This document shows, piece after piece, positions 31,536 to 43,499 of a stretch of DNA of 64,000 nt. Under the pieces are notes generated by a model, which searched no databases, was not told where the DNA came from, and saw only the letters and a list, made by a program, of their open reading frames with translations. This stretch comes from Mermis nigrescens. Taxonomy: Eukaryota > Nematoda > Enoplea > Mermithida > Mermithidae. The stretch is taken from contig JAVLUZ010000157.1 of the NCBI GenBank assembly GCA_036768485.1, positions 8,147,474 through 8,211,473 of the forward strand, written 5' to 3'. A program made the translations under genes and the position numbers. How positions within the stretch are numbered: the stretch's first letter is position 1; each line of letters starts with the position of its first letter.

Positions 31536-32040
31536 ATCGGCGAAAATCATACAGTGTAAAGTGGCGGTAGTTCCCCCATCTGACTCTGGGCCCCTGCCTA
31601 AGCGCGTGCACACAATTTTTCTTGGGAGAATTGTAAAAAATTGATTTACTGTAGGTATTTCCACAAAACTCTTGTAATAGTTTTCTAATAGGATATTTAT
31701 TCTTCCCTTGAAATTTCAATCCAATCTGCTCTCTATTTCTAAAGTTATAGTACTATATGAGAAAGTGTAAAGTAAATTGGTATACTGTAGGCTGCGCGCT
31801 GAAATTCTGTACATAGCACAGCTAATGTCTATACATCATTCCCTTAAAATTTGAAAAAAATCCAAGCATTGGTTCTTGATTTATGCAAAAGTGTAAACTA
31901 ATGCTGGTATACTGTAGGCTGCGCGCTGAAACTCTGTACATTGCATATCTATTATATATTTAACATACTCTCAAAATTTGAGCCCGATCCGACCGCTGGT
32001 TCTTGAGTTAGGCCTCTTCAAAAATAACCCTCAGGGTAGA
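31437..32040 (-). repeat. Right terminal inverted repeat of the Polinton
   Basis: Inverted partner of 22335-22945. Two internal direct repeats of GGTATACTGTAGGCTGCGCG (about 31780 and 31907) also appear in the left arm. Outer similarity fades after CCCGATCCGA near 31990 and is last visible around AACCCTCAGGGT near 32030. Confidence 0.85.
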
Positions 32041-32763
32041 ACAAGCAAAATCAGTTAAAATGCATAGTGAGTGCATTTTACCCCATTTAAGGACGCAACT
32101 ATTTTGACACTTTCGAGCTTTTACATTGTGGCTATTCAAAACCTGTTCAGTACTTTAGATCTAAGCAGAAAAAGTGCTTTTTGTGAATGAGGATTTTCAG
32201 TGCACACTTGACAACAGTAGTGAAAATGATGCGAACAAAAAGCGATATGTTTCTTATGCTTTCTTTGTTAATGTTAGAATTTGATAGTTTCATGCTCAAA
32301 AAAATGACTGATGTTTTTAACACCATGGTGACATGCAGAGTTTCAGAATTTAGTATAATGTACGTCACGTGTTTTGCAAGTTTTTTTGCTATATGTCCAA
32401 AAAAATTCAGAAAAATGATCTAATTTTTTGAATTGCACTAGAAAAGCTTGATTAATGCGAACCAGATTATATTATATTGCATTGCAGGAGAGCTACATAC
32501 ATAATTATTGACTTATCACTATTTACCAGTTTGAATACCAAATTCAAAAAATTGTCGAAAGCAAATATGCCTGCGTTGACCTTTGGCACGTTTTTGTTGA
32601 ATTTCGTAAGCGTGGTATTTGTTCAGGCATTAATTTGTGCAAATTTGGCTTATTCCGCAAACTGTTGTGAAATAAAAAGTACGTAATTATTAATATTCAC
32701 CAGTAAAGCATCAAACGCTAAACGCTTTTCAAAGTAATATTGAAATATCTTCATTTTGAAATA
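32041..32763. other. Intergenic DNA upstream of the secreted-protein gene
   Basis: A frame at 32569-32688 (MPALTFGTFLLNFVSVVFVQ, then CANLAYSANCCEIKS) looks like a possible signal-peptide exon followed by GTACGT, but no partner exon was found. Otherwise nothing clear. Confidence 0.3.
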
Positions 32764-35700
32764 ATGTTCGGTTATCAGTTGAAGTTGTTCATTTTGGGCA
32801 CATGCATACTGCTTTTAGGTAAGTGTTGGCTTATTTTTGGCAAATAACCAGTCACCGGAACAACGCAAAATATGCTTCATTTGGTATTATAGAAGTATTT
32901 TTTGATTAAATGGCTACTGAATAATTTGAATCAGAAAAAATGGAAAGAATATGGTACAAATTGTGGTGCCTTTAAATATCAGAGAAGCAAAAAAAGAAAA
33001 AATGAAAACGAAAGACTGAGAAAAAATAAGACCCAAATTGTTTCAATGTCACCAATGAAGTCATTGATTAAATAAATGGCTTTTATTCACACATGGGCGT
33101 GGGGGGTTCAGGGGGTATGCACCCCCAGAAGTTGAAATACCCCCTCCAGAAATCAAAATAACCCCCCCAGAAAAATTTTTTTGCTTTTTTAGCAATTTTT
33201 TGATGCTATTGGATAGTGCTCGATGAGAAACGTCGAAAAATGGTGTTTTTTCGCCATACGACCACTTTTAAGACCATTTTTTGACCTTTAAAATTTTTTT
33301 CACCCCCTCTAGAAATTTTTTCACTCCCCCCCAGAATTTTGGTGCTGCCCACATATGCTTTTATTCCGATGTATCTACATATATTTCCATCAACTGAAAT
33401 TTAACTTACAACAGAAATTTCTCTTTTTCTCTAAAATAATATTTTTAGATTTTTCCAGCGAAAACTTGAGTTCTCAATCTATTTTAATGCTTACTTAGCT
33501 GTTTTGAGGCTTTTTTCATAAGCGGTATTACATAATTTTCTCAGGAATTGTTGACATCAAGCGAATCGTAGAGCGGCATACAAACGTGTTAGGTGTAGAA
33601 CTTTAGGGGTCAAACCCAAAAATCTTTTTTTATGCTTTTCTTCGGCTTAGAAAAGATACTTGACGTCAAAAATGCAATTTTCTGACGTTTCTGAAAACCC
33701 TCCTCCTCTTTAGAACATAAAAAATAATTCTTGTTAGAACACGTAACGAAACTAGACGGCTTACATGTGTATGTATATTCCAAAATGAGTATAGGTGTGG
33801 CAATAAAAAATTGATTTTTGCTACAAAATGGCTAAAATGCTTAAGATAATTTTGTTAGCTTCTCAAAAGCTAGACAATTTAGGGTAAGTCAGATGCATTT
33901 TGTCAGAAGAAAGATCAGCTAAACGCGCTATGGTTGTCACCAGAGGACAATGCCAAAAAATAATAACACAATTCTTTAACTGTACAAAAATGAATTCGGA
34001 ACTTTGTCGTTTAAGGAATTTTGTGTTTAAGAAGCAAAAATAAGGCTCCAAATAAAAACTTTTGTTGCATAGAATAAAATTTTCTTATCTTCACCACTGA
34101 GAAACATCGTTATTATTCAACTAACGTAACGACGTCAAAAAATATTACTTAGATATCATTTTTAGAGTATTTTGATTTTAATATATTTGGAAACTTGATT
34201 TCACGAAATTGATTCAGAGTCGTGTGATGTAGTTGCGTCAAAATATATGATCAATTTCATTTTTCGTACTAGCATCATGAATGGTTCTTAAGATTATCCT
34301 AATGGCTTCGTGCTTTGAGTACTCAAATCATTAATATTATCATGGAAATCACACATTCAAGTCAGTTGACTCAAGCCCATTTGAATCATTAATATTATCA
34401 TGGAAATCACACATTCAAGTCATTTGACTCTAGCTCATTTGAAGACGATAGAATTAGTGAGAAGTCATCAATACAAGAAAGAAGCAAGAAAGAACAAAGA
34501 AAATAAAGAGAAAAATGAAGAACTTAGTTATTAATGATTCTCAAAAGAGTTCCTTTTGTCATTGGTCGGTTTAAAGACACTCCTCTTCACTGAAATGCTC
34601 TTTTTCAGAAATTTAGCTTGAATTTCAGATGACAATTGCACATAAGTAAGTCAAATCTACGATCCTGCAATGTCAGTATGGTATCCTGAATATGGCAGAA
34701 ATGCGAGTTTAAGGCGTAAAATTGGTTTTGTGATGCTTTCGACGATGATGCAATAACAGAAATAAAATATTAGGAAAGCAGTATATAGCGAGTAAATAAA
34801 ATAGAAAAGTGCAAAATAAAAAAACGAAATAAAATGTAATAACAGATAATGAATGTCGGCAAATCTCGAAAACCTAAAAATAATACAAAAAAATTTTTTT
34901 TTCAAATTTTTAAATAGATCACGAATTTTTTCCTACATTCATCCTGCTAATGTTTGTTCAATTATAAAAGGTTCCACTAAAGGGGCGATAGTCGCATGTG
35001 GGCGTGGAGAGGTTAGGGGCAGTTAGACCCCTGTCTATAACCCGGCAGACCATACGTGGGCAGCAAGAAAATTCTGGGGGGTGCAAGATTTTTCAAAGGT
35101 TAAAAAATTGTCTTAAAAGTGGTGGTTTGGCGTAAAAACACCACGTTCCTCATCGAACACTAGCCATTAGCATCAAAAAATTGCGGAAATAACCAAAAAA
35201 CTTTTAAAAATTGAATTCTGGGGGGTATTTCGATTTCTGGGGGGATATTTTGGTTTCTCCAGGGTGCATACCCCCCAAACCCCCCCCCTCCCCACGCCCA
35301 GGTGTGCGGCAGATCCCTCAAAAATCGATAGACCCACAGAATTGAATTTTGGGCATGTTTTTTCGGGGATTTTTCCCGGTTCTACATCACTCAGACCCCT
35401 CAGGATTTGGCTACTGCTTATGTGTGTCGATAATCCTTGTGAAATTCAAACTACAACCAGCTACACTGAAAATTTGTACAATATACGAGTACATTCGCTT
35501 ACAATTTCTATATTGAGTATTGTGAGAAAAAGTTGACACGACTGCGTTTTTTTCGAAGCTGTCAGCGTAGAATCCGGGAGGCGTGGGAAAAAGTCGAGTG
35601 AGAGTAAAAGTAAAAAGAGCAGCGAAAGTAAAAGCAGCAGCGAAAGTAAAAGCAGCAGCGAAGAAATAAGAAAGACAACCCCGGGCCAATTTGAGAGCAG

Positions 35701-36813
35701 CAGCAGCGAAGAAATTATTCCATGCGAAAACATTACTACTGGAGGCGAAAATGCTACAGAGCCAGGGGGCGATAATAGTACTGCAAAAAACCAGGGCAGA
35801 TAAAACCCGAAGATGGCCCTTTGACAAAAGACGAATGTCAATTATTGCTCGATGAATCCGAGGAAAAATTGTTGATCAGAACGAAGGAATACTGTGAAGC
35901 CATATTAAATGGGTAAGAAAAAACTTTAATTTATAATATTTTAGCCACACGAATAATGAATTGTCACCATTGGTGGGCGGCACCAAAATTCTGGGGAGGG
36001 GTGAAAGATTTTTCAACGGTCAAAAAATGGTCTCGAAAATGGTGGTATGGCGAAAAACACCATTTTTCAACGTTTCTCATCGAACACTATCCATTGGCAT
36101 CAAAAGATTGGGAAAAAATTTCAAAAATGGAATTCTGGGGGAGTATGCTGGATACTTGGGGGGAGTACATACCCCAAACTCCGCTCCCACGCCCACGTGT
36201 GATTGTCGCTCGCACAATCACATAGATATACAAACACTCACTTCTTCATTTACATATATTTACTTGCATCTGAAATACATGTATTTAATTTTTCTGGGAA
36301 ATTCAATAATGTAAGATTTAGATTAATTTGCATTTCATTAATTGACTGATCGAAGCGAAGCTCAACTGAAACAGCTTATTTATGTTGCTCTTTCGTTTAT
36401 TCAATTGTTTATTGATTTTCTTAAAATTTATTTCTTCTTATTCACGCGCACGTTTTTTCTTTATTTGCTCATCCATCTACTATTTATATACATGTTTATT
36501 CTTTGTTTGTATATTTATTTACTCGTCTTTCTCATTTAATACTATTTTTTATCAATTCGTCTGTTTATTCCATTTATAGGTATTTTGATATAAACGTTGG
36601 ATTGTTTTTCATTCTGTTATATTTTACTTGTTCCCCTTTGAAATCATTCCAGAATCAAATGTCGAAATCTTATTTTTGTCCGACTAAATCACACTTTTTC
36701 ATTTTAGGAAAGAAGAAAAATACCTGAAAAAGATGTGCAAGAAAGTGCTGAAGAATCCAGAAATCGTGTCTAAAAAACTGCTTAAGTTTTGCAAGAAAAA
36801 CAATTTGACGTGA
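32764..36813 (+). CDS. Small secreted Ser/Glu/Lys-rich Cys protein, three exons (gene A)
   Basis: Exon 1 (32764-32818) is a signal peptide, MFGYQLKLFILGTCILLL, ending at donor GTAAGT with one base left over. Exon 2 (35559-35912) starts after a polypyrimidine acceptor in matching phase (AVSVESGRRGKKSSES) and carries SES/KSS repeats, then acidic segments and TKDECQLLLDESEEKLL plus KEYCEAILN, with donor GGTAAGA. Exon 3 (36708-36813) follows ATTTTAG in phase and reads KEEKYLKKMCKKVL, then KKLLKFCKKNNLT, stop. Four Cys lie in the C-terminal domain. A one-base shortfall in an A-run near 35785 breaks exon 2, perhaps a sequencing error. It is paralogous to the 38780-41105 gene. Role unknown; secretion is inferred from the leader. 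Confidence 0.6.
33089..33356. mobile_element. MITE family M1, copy 2, with 10-bp TSD
   Basis: Ends ACACATGGGCGTGG and GCTGCCCACATAT. The direct repeat GCTTTTATTC flanks it at 33079-33088 and 33357-33366. Lies in intron 1 of gene A. Confidence 0.8.
33367..35042. other. Rest of intron 1 of gene A
   Basis: A 58-bp tandem duplication starts at 34326 and again at 34384 (AATCATTAATATTATCATGG). A short GC-rich remnant like an M1 end lies near 34990-35040. No coding signal. Confidence 0.5.
35052..35306. mobile_element. MITE family M1, copy 3, with 9-bp TSD
   Basis: Begins ATACGTGGGCAGCAAG and ends CACGCCCAGGTGTG. The flanks CGGCAGACC (35043-35051) and CGGCAGATC (35307-35315) form a 9-bp target duplication with one mismatch. 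Confidence 0.8.
35969..36201. mobile_element. MITE family M1, copy 4
   Basis: Begins ATTGGTGGGCGGC and ends CACGCCCACGTGTG. The flanks ATTGTCACC and ATTGTCGCT are a partly decayed target duplication. Sits in intron 2 of gene A. Confidence 0.75.
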
Positions 36814-38230
36814 TCAATTACAAACGAAGCTAACAGTTTCTCACTCGGCATAATTAATCACAGTAGGACTATACATATGGCGTGATTTGTAATGTGTCTG
36901 AATGTACCCACTAAAATAGCTGATTATTATATTTGTTAGGTACTTATGTTTCTGTTCATTATCTGTTTTATGGTTGCCAATGCCTTCTAGTTTTAGTTGC
37001 TCTGGATTTTATAATTTTTTCGTTCGTTATACTTATCTTCAGAACGATGCAAATTCATAAAACCGGTGTATTTTTTACCGATCAGTTTATCAATTCGCCT
37101 TACCTATTTTATACCTACTTTATGTGTATATGTAAATGTCGAGCTGTGAATTCTTAAGGGCTAAAAATTTAGATTGACTTTAGGAGGAATTAACCAATGC
37201 CAGGCGTTATAATTTTTGATTCTGTTAAAGCGCCTAAAATTGAATAAAGAAAACTTAAAAAATATGAAAGTTTATACTGTTGGATTGACTAATTTGCATT
37301 TTCCTCTATAATGAAAAAGTATTGGAAAAAGAAAAAATTTAAAGAACGCATTAAGTGGTCGAAAGTAAAAAGAAAATTCTGAAAAGGCGAATTCACATCA
37401 TAAAAGCATTTTATGAACCTTTCTTCGACTACCTACATATTTGCAGTTTTGCTCTTAATAAATCGAATAAAGATGCAGAATGTAATCGACCCCCTTATTA
37501 ATTGCTCCTAAAATTTCATGGTTATGAAATTGAAAACTAAATAGTCCTCTAAGAAGAAAATTCTAAAGTAAAAATTGCATTAACTTATGTATTTTGATTT
37601 CGCCATATTGAATTACATACTGTCAAAGAATTTCGAAAATATTGACTTTCTTATTTCTTCATAGTCTTCTTTTCTTCTTAAACGGCTCTGAATAGCATTT
37701 ATTCGAGCTTTTATCGTCTTTAGATGCAACGGCCGGCCTCGGGATTAGCCGGTCTGAAGGAGAGACAGTTAATGAGTTTTTCAGGCCAAAATGACCTCAA
37801 AAACTAATCAAAATACTCGCATAAAATAAAATGTTAGTCCACTGTATCTAGTCAATTCAAGGATTTTGTAAAATTTTTGATTTTCATCAATCTTCGGCCT
37901 TTATTCGACCCACTTTCTTCAAAAAATGACCTATTTTCCCATTCTAGTGGGTCTAGATCCCACAAACCTCCAAGTCTGTTCATCGCCATCAATTTAACTT
38001 TTAAGTATGTCCTATTCTGCCTGCAGACCAAACCCCATTCTGAGAATCCTAATGCACTACCACCAGACCTCCATGGTCAAAAGGGCTTGAAGTGAAGCGC
38101 ATTTGAAATTCAAGTTCAATATTATTTTTTGGAATGGTGCCTGCCTACGCAATCTCTGTTTCCTTGGTTGGTAACTAAAAGAAATGATACGATCCGATTG
38201 GACGACATTACTTTACAAAATTCGAGGAAA
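36814..38230. other. Intergenic DNA between the two secreted-protein genes
   Basis: No gene, RNA or strong repeat that I can support. Confidence 0.4.
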
Positions 38231-38714
38231 AAACGTAGGTGTATCTTTGGAAAGTAGGTATAATTTTTGTTATACCCACTGATGCTTGGATTACAGTAGG
38301 CACTGTAATGCCGGTATCATGTGGAAATTTTTTATGCAACAAAGGAAAGCATTGGGCTTTAATCGTCATACTTATTGAGCAGCATGCAAGATCTCACAAT
38401 AAAGCTTACGTTCCATAAACTGAGTTATGTACATTCGATATACACACCAACCACCGTCATTATATGTACAAAAACGTAGGTATCTTTGGTTAGTATAATT
38501 CTTGTTTATACTCACTGATGCTTAGATTACAGTAGGCACTGTAATGCCGGTGTCATGTGGGAATATTTTTATGCAACAAAGGAAAGCATTGGGCTTTAAT
38601 CGCCATGTTTGTTCAGCAGCATGCTAGATCTCACAAAAAAGCTTACGTTACATAAACTGAGGTATGTACATTCTATATACCTACCATCTATCGTCATTAT
38701 ATATACGTACAAAA
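38231..38714. repeat. Tandem duplication of ~241 bp upstream of gene B
   Basis: The phrase ACGTAGG(TG)TATCTTTGG begins at about 38234 and again at 38474. Long blocks such as TTACAGTAGGCACTGTAATG and GGAAAGCATTGGGCTTTAAT are near identical in both copies. The second copy ends about 65 bp before the gene B start codon, so the promoter region is likely duplicated. Confidence 0.85.
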
Positions 38715-38779
38715 TTAAGCTTACTGCTGGATGCAGTCGGAAATCAAATTCGGTACATCTCCAGGACTGCAGTCAAACG

Positions 38780-41105
38780 ATGATTGACCAATGGAAATTA
38801 TTAATCTTAATTATCAGCATTTTACTTTTCAGTAAGTTTTCAGATTTATTAGGTAAATAGTGGTCGTCTTGCATATTTCACAGGATGCGAATTTTTTCTC
38901 CAAAGCTTAACGCTTCTAGATGTAGTCATAAGCTAAATTAAAATATTTTTCCATTCAGCTTATAGCACCCCTTCTAATTTTATAATCTAGACGTATACCT
39001 ACTACTCATACTTTAATATAGTATTTTTTGAATATCAATAAAAGCACGATAATACATACATATATACATGTATATAATATGAGGCGTCTGAATACAAACA
39101 ATGCATATGTATAGTATCCATTTCTTTAAAGTAAATTTTTTAGTATAGACAGTTACAGTACATGATCTTGAAGCAAAGAGTTGTTCGGCGGAATTCCACC
39201 CAGGAAAGTGTTAACCCCCCAGAATTGGTGATACCAAAAATTTCCGAAACATTCGCAGAAAAGGTGCTGTTTTAATCGTTTTTGGCTATCTATTTGCTTG
39301 CTCAAAACTGTTAATTTGCCGACGCTTCCTGCCATATACTAATGTTTTGCCTATATTTTGTTCATTTTGTTGGGAGTTTTTGTTTTTATTTTAAACCTTT
39401 CTACGTTTTTATACTCGAGATAGATACAGCGTTGTCAGAAGCGCCGAAAAATGATGTTTTCGACGCGTATCCAACACTTTTAAGCCCATTGAGGCCCTTT
39501 AAAATTTCACCCGCCCTCCAGAATTTCCATGCAGTGCATGTCTGACAGTAAGCCTATCGATTCGTGAAAAGTATTGGGTTGAAAATCGCGAAAGTTCTTA
39601 GAATTGTTTTGTGGAGGGATTTTGCTTGGTAGGTATATTTCAAATTTAAAGGTTTTCCCTTAACAACCCCACATCCATGTGCGAATTTTCTGAGAAAACT
39701 GATTCGCTTTGGCTATTAGTGCAAGTTTTGATAATTTCAATAATTCATTTGACTACCTTACTGACAGTTCTGTGAATATAAAAATATTCAAACAGCCTGC
39801 GTGAAGTTACAATCATTGCCTGCAACATTCAATAAAACTCCAGAACAATGCAAAGCGCTGTTGAAAGAGAAGAAATCAACACAGAAGATGAAGGCGTTTT
39901 GTAGACATAGGTTAAGAGGGTGAGAGCAATAATGTACCGTTACTTCTAAATGATCAATTTGAAAAGTGCGATGAAATATGTTAAAAATAATGTAGCAAAT
40001 AAAAGAAATATTAACATTTCAATCTAGACAAATATGGAAAAATTTAAATTTTTGAGAAATGTGCGTTTGTACCTCTTTCTCAAATACAATACCTTCATAT
40101 GTACCTTCATATTTCGGTTTTCCTATTCGTACAGCCAAGAAAGTATCCGAAAAAGTGTTCCCTACTTTTTTATGCTACTCAGCCTAATTTAGCATAGGTG
40201 TATGAAAATTCTTCGTTAATAAAGCTGTGTTTGTTGCAATGCGTCACCTCAATCATGAAATCATAACTGCTTTAGGCATCGATTTTATGATACGCTGTGA
40301 TAGATATAGAAAGAAACAATAAAGTCTGCTTCAGTATCATCAATTTTTCTACATCAGAACTTTGGTCATGTCAGTTGTGTTTTGATAAGCAGAAAGGCAC
40401 GCAGGAGGTTTAGGGGGCTTCTTGACCACGCCCAGAAGGACAAAAAAATTAAAAAAGATTAAATAACATTGAGGTCAAACGTGGAAAAATTCTTATATTT
40501 TTGCAAATGTGCTTGAAATTGGCCAGAAACTGCCATTTAGGTCAAAAAAGTTGTTTGGCCGATCCTACTGAACCTTTCTGGACCTCTCAGGCCTACATGC
40601 CTGCATTATTCTATTCTGCTAATCATTCATTCTTTTGCTGATATAGCATCGAAGTCTTCGTATTTTGTAAAACATGCACATAGAAGCAAGGTAAGATAAG
40701 GTATGCGTGAGTAGTTCGTTTGTAGTACGACTGCATTTAAATGCGAAGTAGCAATTAGTAGTGCATTGCAGTTTTGCCCTACAAATAACAATCTTCATTT
40801 TAGCTAAACGATCCAAGCCTTATGCTTGCGAACAGCAGATTGATCAAGTTAGAGCATCAGGTTTTATAGTACTTTTAAAATATTTGAATGTCAAAATTGA
40901 AATATTAGCATCTCAGTCGTTGTCATATTGTACATACATACACGATTACATACATACATACGAAATTAATTTTACCCAAATTATAATTTACTTCTGTTTT
41001 AGAAAAGAAAAAAATTACATGATAGGGGTGTGTAGAAGAGCCAAAGTCCATGACGACATTGCGTCTGAAGATATTAAGCTGTACTGCGAGAAAAAGAAGC
41101 CTTGA
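38780..41105 (+). CDS. Small secreted Cys protein, paralogue of gene A (gene B), incomplete model
   Basis: Exon 1 (38780-38831) is a signal peptide, MIDQWKLLILIISILLF, ending at GTAAGT one base into a codon. An exon starting at 39776 after CTGACAG reads FCEYKNIQTACVKLQS, then KTPEQCKALLKEKKSTQK and AFCRH, and ends two bases into a codon before GTTAAG. The last exon (41003-41105) follows TTCTGTTTTAG in matching phase, reads KEKNYMIGVCRRAK, then IKLYCEKKKP, stop. Its C-x17-C layout and KExxYxxxxC opening parallel the last exon of gene A. The phase change between exon 1 and the 39776 exon requires one more small exon that I did not identify. Function unknown. Confidence 0.5.
39170..39545. repeat. 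Diverged M1-like repeat in the intron of gene B
   Basis: Core phrases such as GCGCCGAAAAATGATGTTTTCG, CCCATTGAGGCCCTTTAAAA and CCTCCAGAATTTCCATGCAG resemble M1 and a relative near 53.1-53.4 kb. No target duplication seen. Confidence 0.4.
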
Positions 41106-41774
41106 TCGTTAACGGACTTTCATATACGATGAATAAGCGCAGAGGCAAGAAAATGTGAAAATATAACAAGTGGCACAGAAGAAATGATTTATTTATTTTG
41201 AGAGATCGTTTACATTTATTTTGAGTGCTTATATTCATTTTTTAGAGCTAATTTGAGCATTTTCAGAGATGATTTTATTGACTTTAATTTTGAGAAAGCT
41301 TAATGTCGCTAAAGCAACATTTGAAAAACGGTGGCGTCACGACTAAACGTGCACATGAGGAGGAGAAAATGGGTAATTTATTGGGAAAAATGATGCAAAT
41401 AGGTCAAAAATAAATGAAAATCGAAAATTTTATTTAAAAGTGCTTGAAATTTGACCAGAAAGTGTACATTAATACAGTTTTCATTCTATTTTAGCTATTA
41501 TGTCAATTTCTGAGGTTATTTCGGCCCCAGCTCACTAACTGACATCCCCCGAGATCAGCCATGCTATGCATCTGTGGATGTGCGTAACTATTTTTCAGAA
41601 AATTACATGATGTATGCAATGAAATCATAGAAATGTAGGCTAGGTAGGATATTTGGCCCCTTGTAATTTCAATAATTGCGCCATCACTTTGATAAGAATT
41701 TACACTTTTGTTATCTCTGCGGCCGCCACTGTCCTCTAGATGCGGCATTGTTATAGAATACGAGTAGCTCAACA
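41106..41774. other. Intergenic DNA with one dispersed-repeat copy
   Basis: A copy of the dispersed family lies at about 41330-41570. Nothing else supported. Confidence 0.4.
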
Positions 41775-42011
41775 ATGACATTAACAAAATTTGATCTAAT
41801 TAGAGGTTATCATAAGAAGTTGATTTTATGGTTAGCACGACTTATTAATCCAAGATTATCAGGATTTCTAGGTGATTGTTTTAATGATCCTTTATATCGA
41901 ATTCAAACGCTAGCATTTTCGAATCAAGATCTTTTATATGCACTGAAAATGGAAAAACGACTTTTTTCTTCGAAAAAACTGCGTTTCCGTCCGACGTTTG
42001 TCCTGGCGTAA
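41775..42011 (+). CDS. Unrecognised 78-codon open frame
   Basis: ATG 41775 to TAA 42009-42011. The product is basic and aromatic (TKFDLIRGYHKKLILWLARL, then FNDPLYRIQTLAFSNQDLLY, ending LRFRPTFVLA). Residue composition looks more protein-like than nearby AT-rich frames, but there is no family match, no clear promoter and no splice context. It could be a chance frame. Confidence 0.25.
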   Translation: MTLTKFDLIRGYHKKLILWLARLINPRLSGFLGDCFNDPLYRIQTLAFSNQDLLYALKMEKRLFSSKKLRFRPTFVLA

Positions 42012-42239
42012 ATTTCCTTACTCTGTATTGTAATATTATACGAAATTATAATCAGTCAAATTATATAACATAAACATTCAAAATTAGTTATGTTAAGCCT
42101 CTAAAACGCTTACCTTCGAATGGATACGTCACATAGCGAGCGAAAGTATTTTGGTTAAAAATTCTAGACCACGTATCTCATCTTCTCATGTCACATAAAA
42201 AAACAAACCGAGCTAATTACGGGTCAAATTTAGGCGGGC

Positions 42240-43490
42240 TGGGCCCGGTTGCTCGACTTCACCTTAATTGGCTAACCATTAAGAATTGACTTTAAATGAT
42301 CATCCGGTTGCTCGACTTTTCGCTAACGCTATCGACCATCAACATTGCTTTTACGAAATTATTAAGGTCAAGGTAAAATCCTTAACTAATGGTTTTGTTA
42401 AGGTTCGTAAAAATCGGGTTGCCCGGTACCATTGAAGAAACCATTAACAAAAACTCTTAATGGCTGCATTAAGGGAAGTCTAATGGTAGCTATAAGGAAA
42501 TGGTTGTCTTGTGGTTATGTAATTCACGAGGGTTGTTTTAGTTATGTAGATATAAAACTTTGAGAACCATAGTCATTAAATTCGAAATATTCTCTAACTT
42601 ATTGGTTTACCACCTGAATTTTGGTGCTGATTCGAATTTGCCTGATAATGGATTGCAGTGACAGGGATACGCTTAATGGGAGAAATGAATGAAAACGCTC
42701 CTTAGTCTGGGTGAAAGATACTTGATTGATTGTAAAGATATGGAGAAGTTGATTGCCTGTGAAGATATGAAAATTGAAGAATAAAGAAATAAAAATGAGA
42801 AACGCCATTTTGATTTTTGCTTTTTTTCGGCTTCAACTAAAAAATGGAAAAGCCAACTGGGAAGAATTCTGTCTCGAATGAAATATGTAGTAAAATTCAT
42901 TGTCACCATACTTTTTGAATCAAATTTTTAATTCAAAATTCAAATTAGAAGACTTCATTTGACTAAGGATTAGCGAGCATGCGTCATTAAATTAAAAATA
43001 AAAATATGTAATTGAAAGAAGTGTCATTTTTAAATATAGAAAATAATCAACAAGTTCGTTAAGGTAGCTTCCGACCTACTTTTCAGAATTAACGTTAACA
43101 AAACCATTAAAGTCGTTGAAGTAAAGCCCAGCAACCATACGTGGGCAGCAAGAAAATTCTGGGGGGGGGTAGTGCAAGATTTTTTTGAAGGTCAAAAAAT
43201 GGCCTTAAAAATGGTGGTATGGCGATAAAAACACCATTTTTCGACGTTTCTCATCAAGCACTATCCATTGGCATCAAAAAATTGCGAAAAAAACAAAAAA
43301 AAATTTCAAAAATTGAATTCTGGGGGGGTATTTTGATTTCTGGGGGGGTATTTTGGTTTCTGGGGGGTGCATACCTCCCCAAACCCCCACGCCGAGGTGT
43401 GCCAGCAACCCAATTTCCCTTAAAGAAACCATTAAACGCTTAATAGGAGCGTTAAGGCTTCAGTCGAGCAATCGGTCTTTAGGTAGCCAT
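42240..43490. mobile_element. TIR element rich in CATTAA/TTAATG motifs, with nested M1
   Basis: GGTTGCTCGACT near 42249 and again at 42306 is inverted as AGTCGAGCAATCGG near 43462. Many ACCATTAA/TTAATGG palindromic phrases fill both ends. M1 copy 5 is inserted at 43137. No transposase. The exact ends are not fixed. Confidence 0.5.
43137..43401. mobile_element. MITE family M1, copy 5, with perfect 9-bp TSD
   Basis: Begins ATACGTGGGCAGC and ends CGCCGAGGTGTG. CCAGCAACC occurs at 43128-43136 and 43402-43410. Confidence 0.85.
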
Positions 43491-43499
43491 TAAAAACCG

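Larger units (their letters stand above)
22335..32040. mobile_element. Polinton/Maverick (adintovirus-like) element, decayed
   Basis: About 9.7 kb between inverted terminal repeats. It encodes a partial protein-primed polymerase, a DDE integrase with chromodomain, a packaging ATPase, an adenain-like protease, two capsid-type proteins and several small conserved proteins, which is the diagnostic Polinton set. Full-length relatives are usually 15-20 kb; the deficit is mainly the missing polymerase. Stops or frameshifts occur in the integrase, ATPase, TBP, capsid and small genes. A TBP homologue and repeated TCTATAAATA boxes are unusual additions. The target-site duplication could not be fixed because the outer ends are eroded. 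Confidence 0.92.

Noticed and set aside
22335..32040. Active, complete Polinton
   Set aside because: The polymerase domains are missing and the integrase, ATPase, TBP, capsid and several small genes carry stops or frameshifts.
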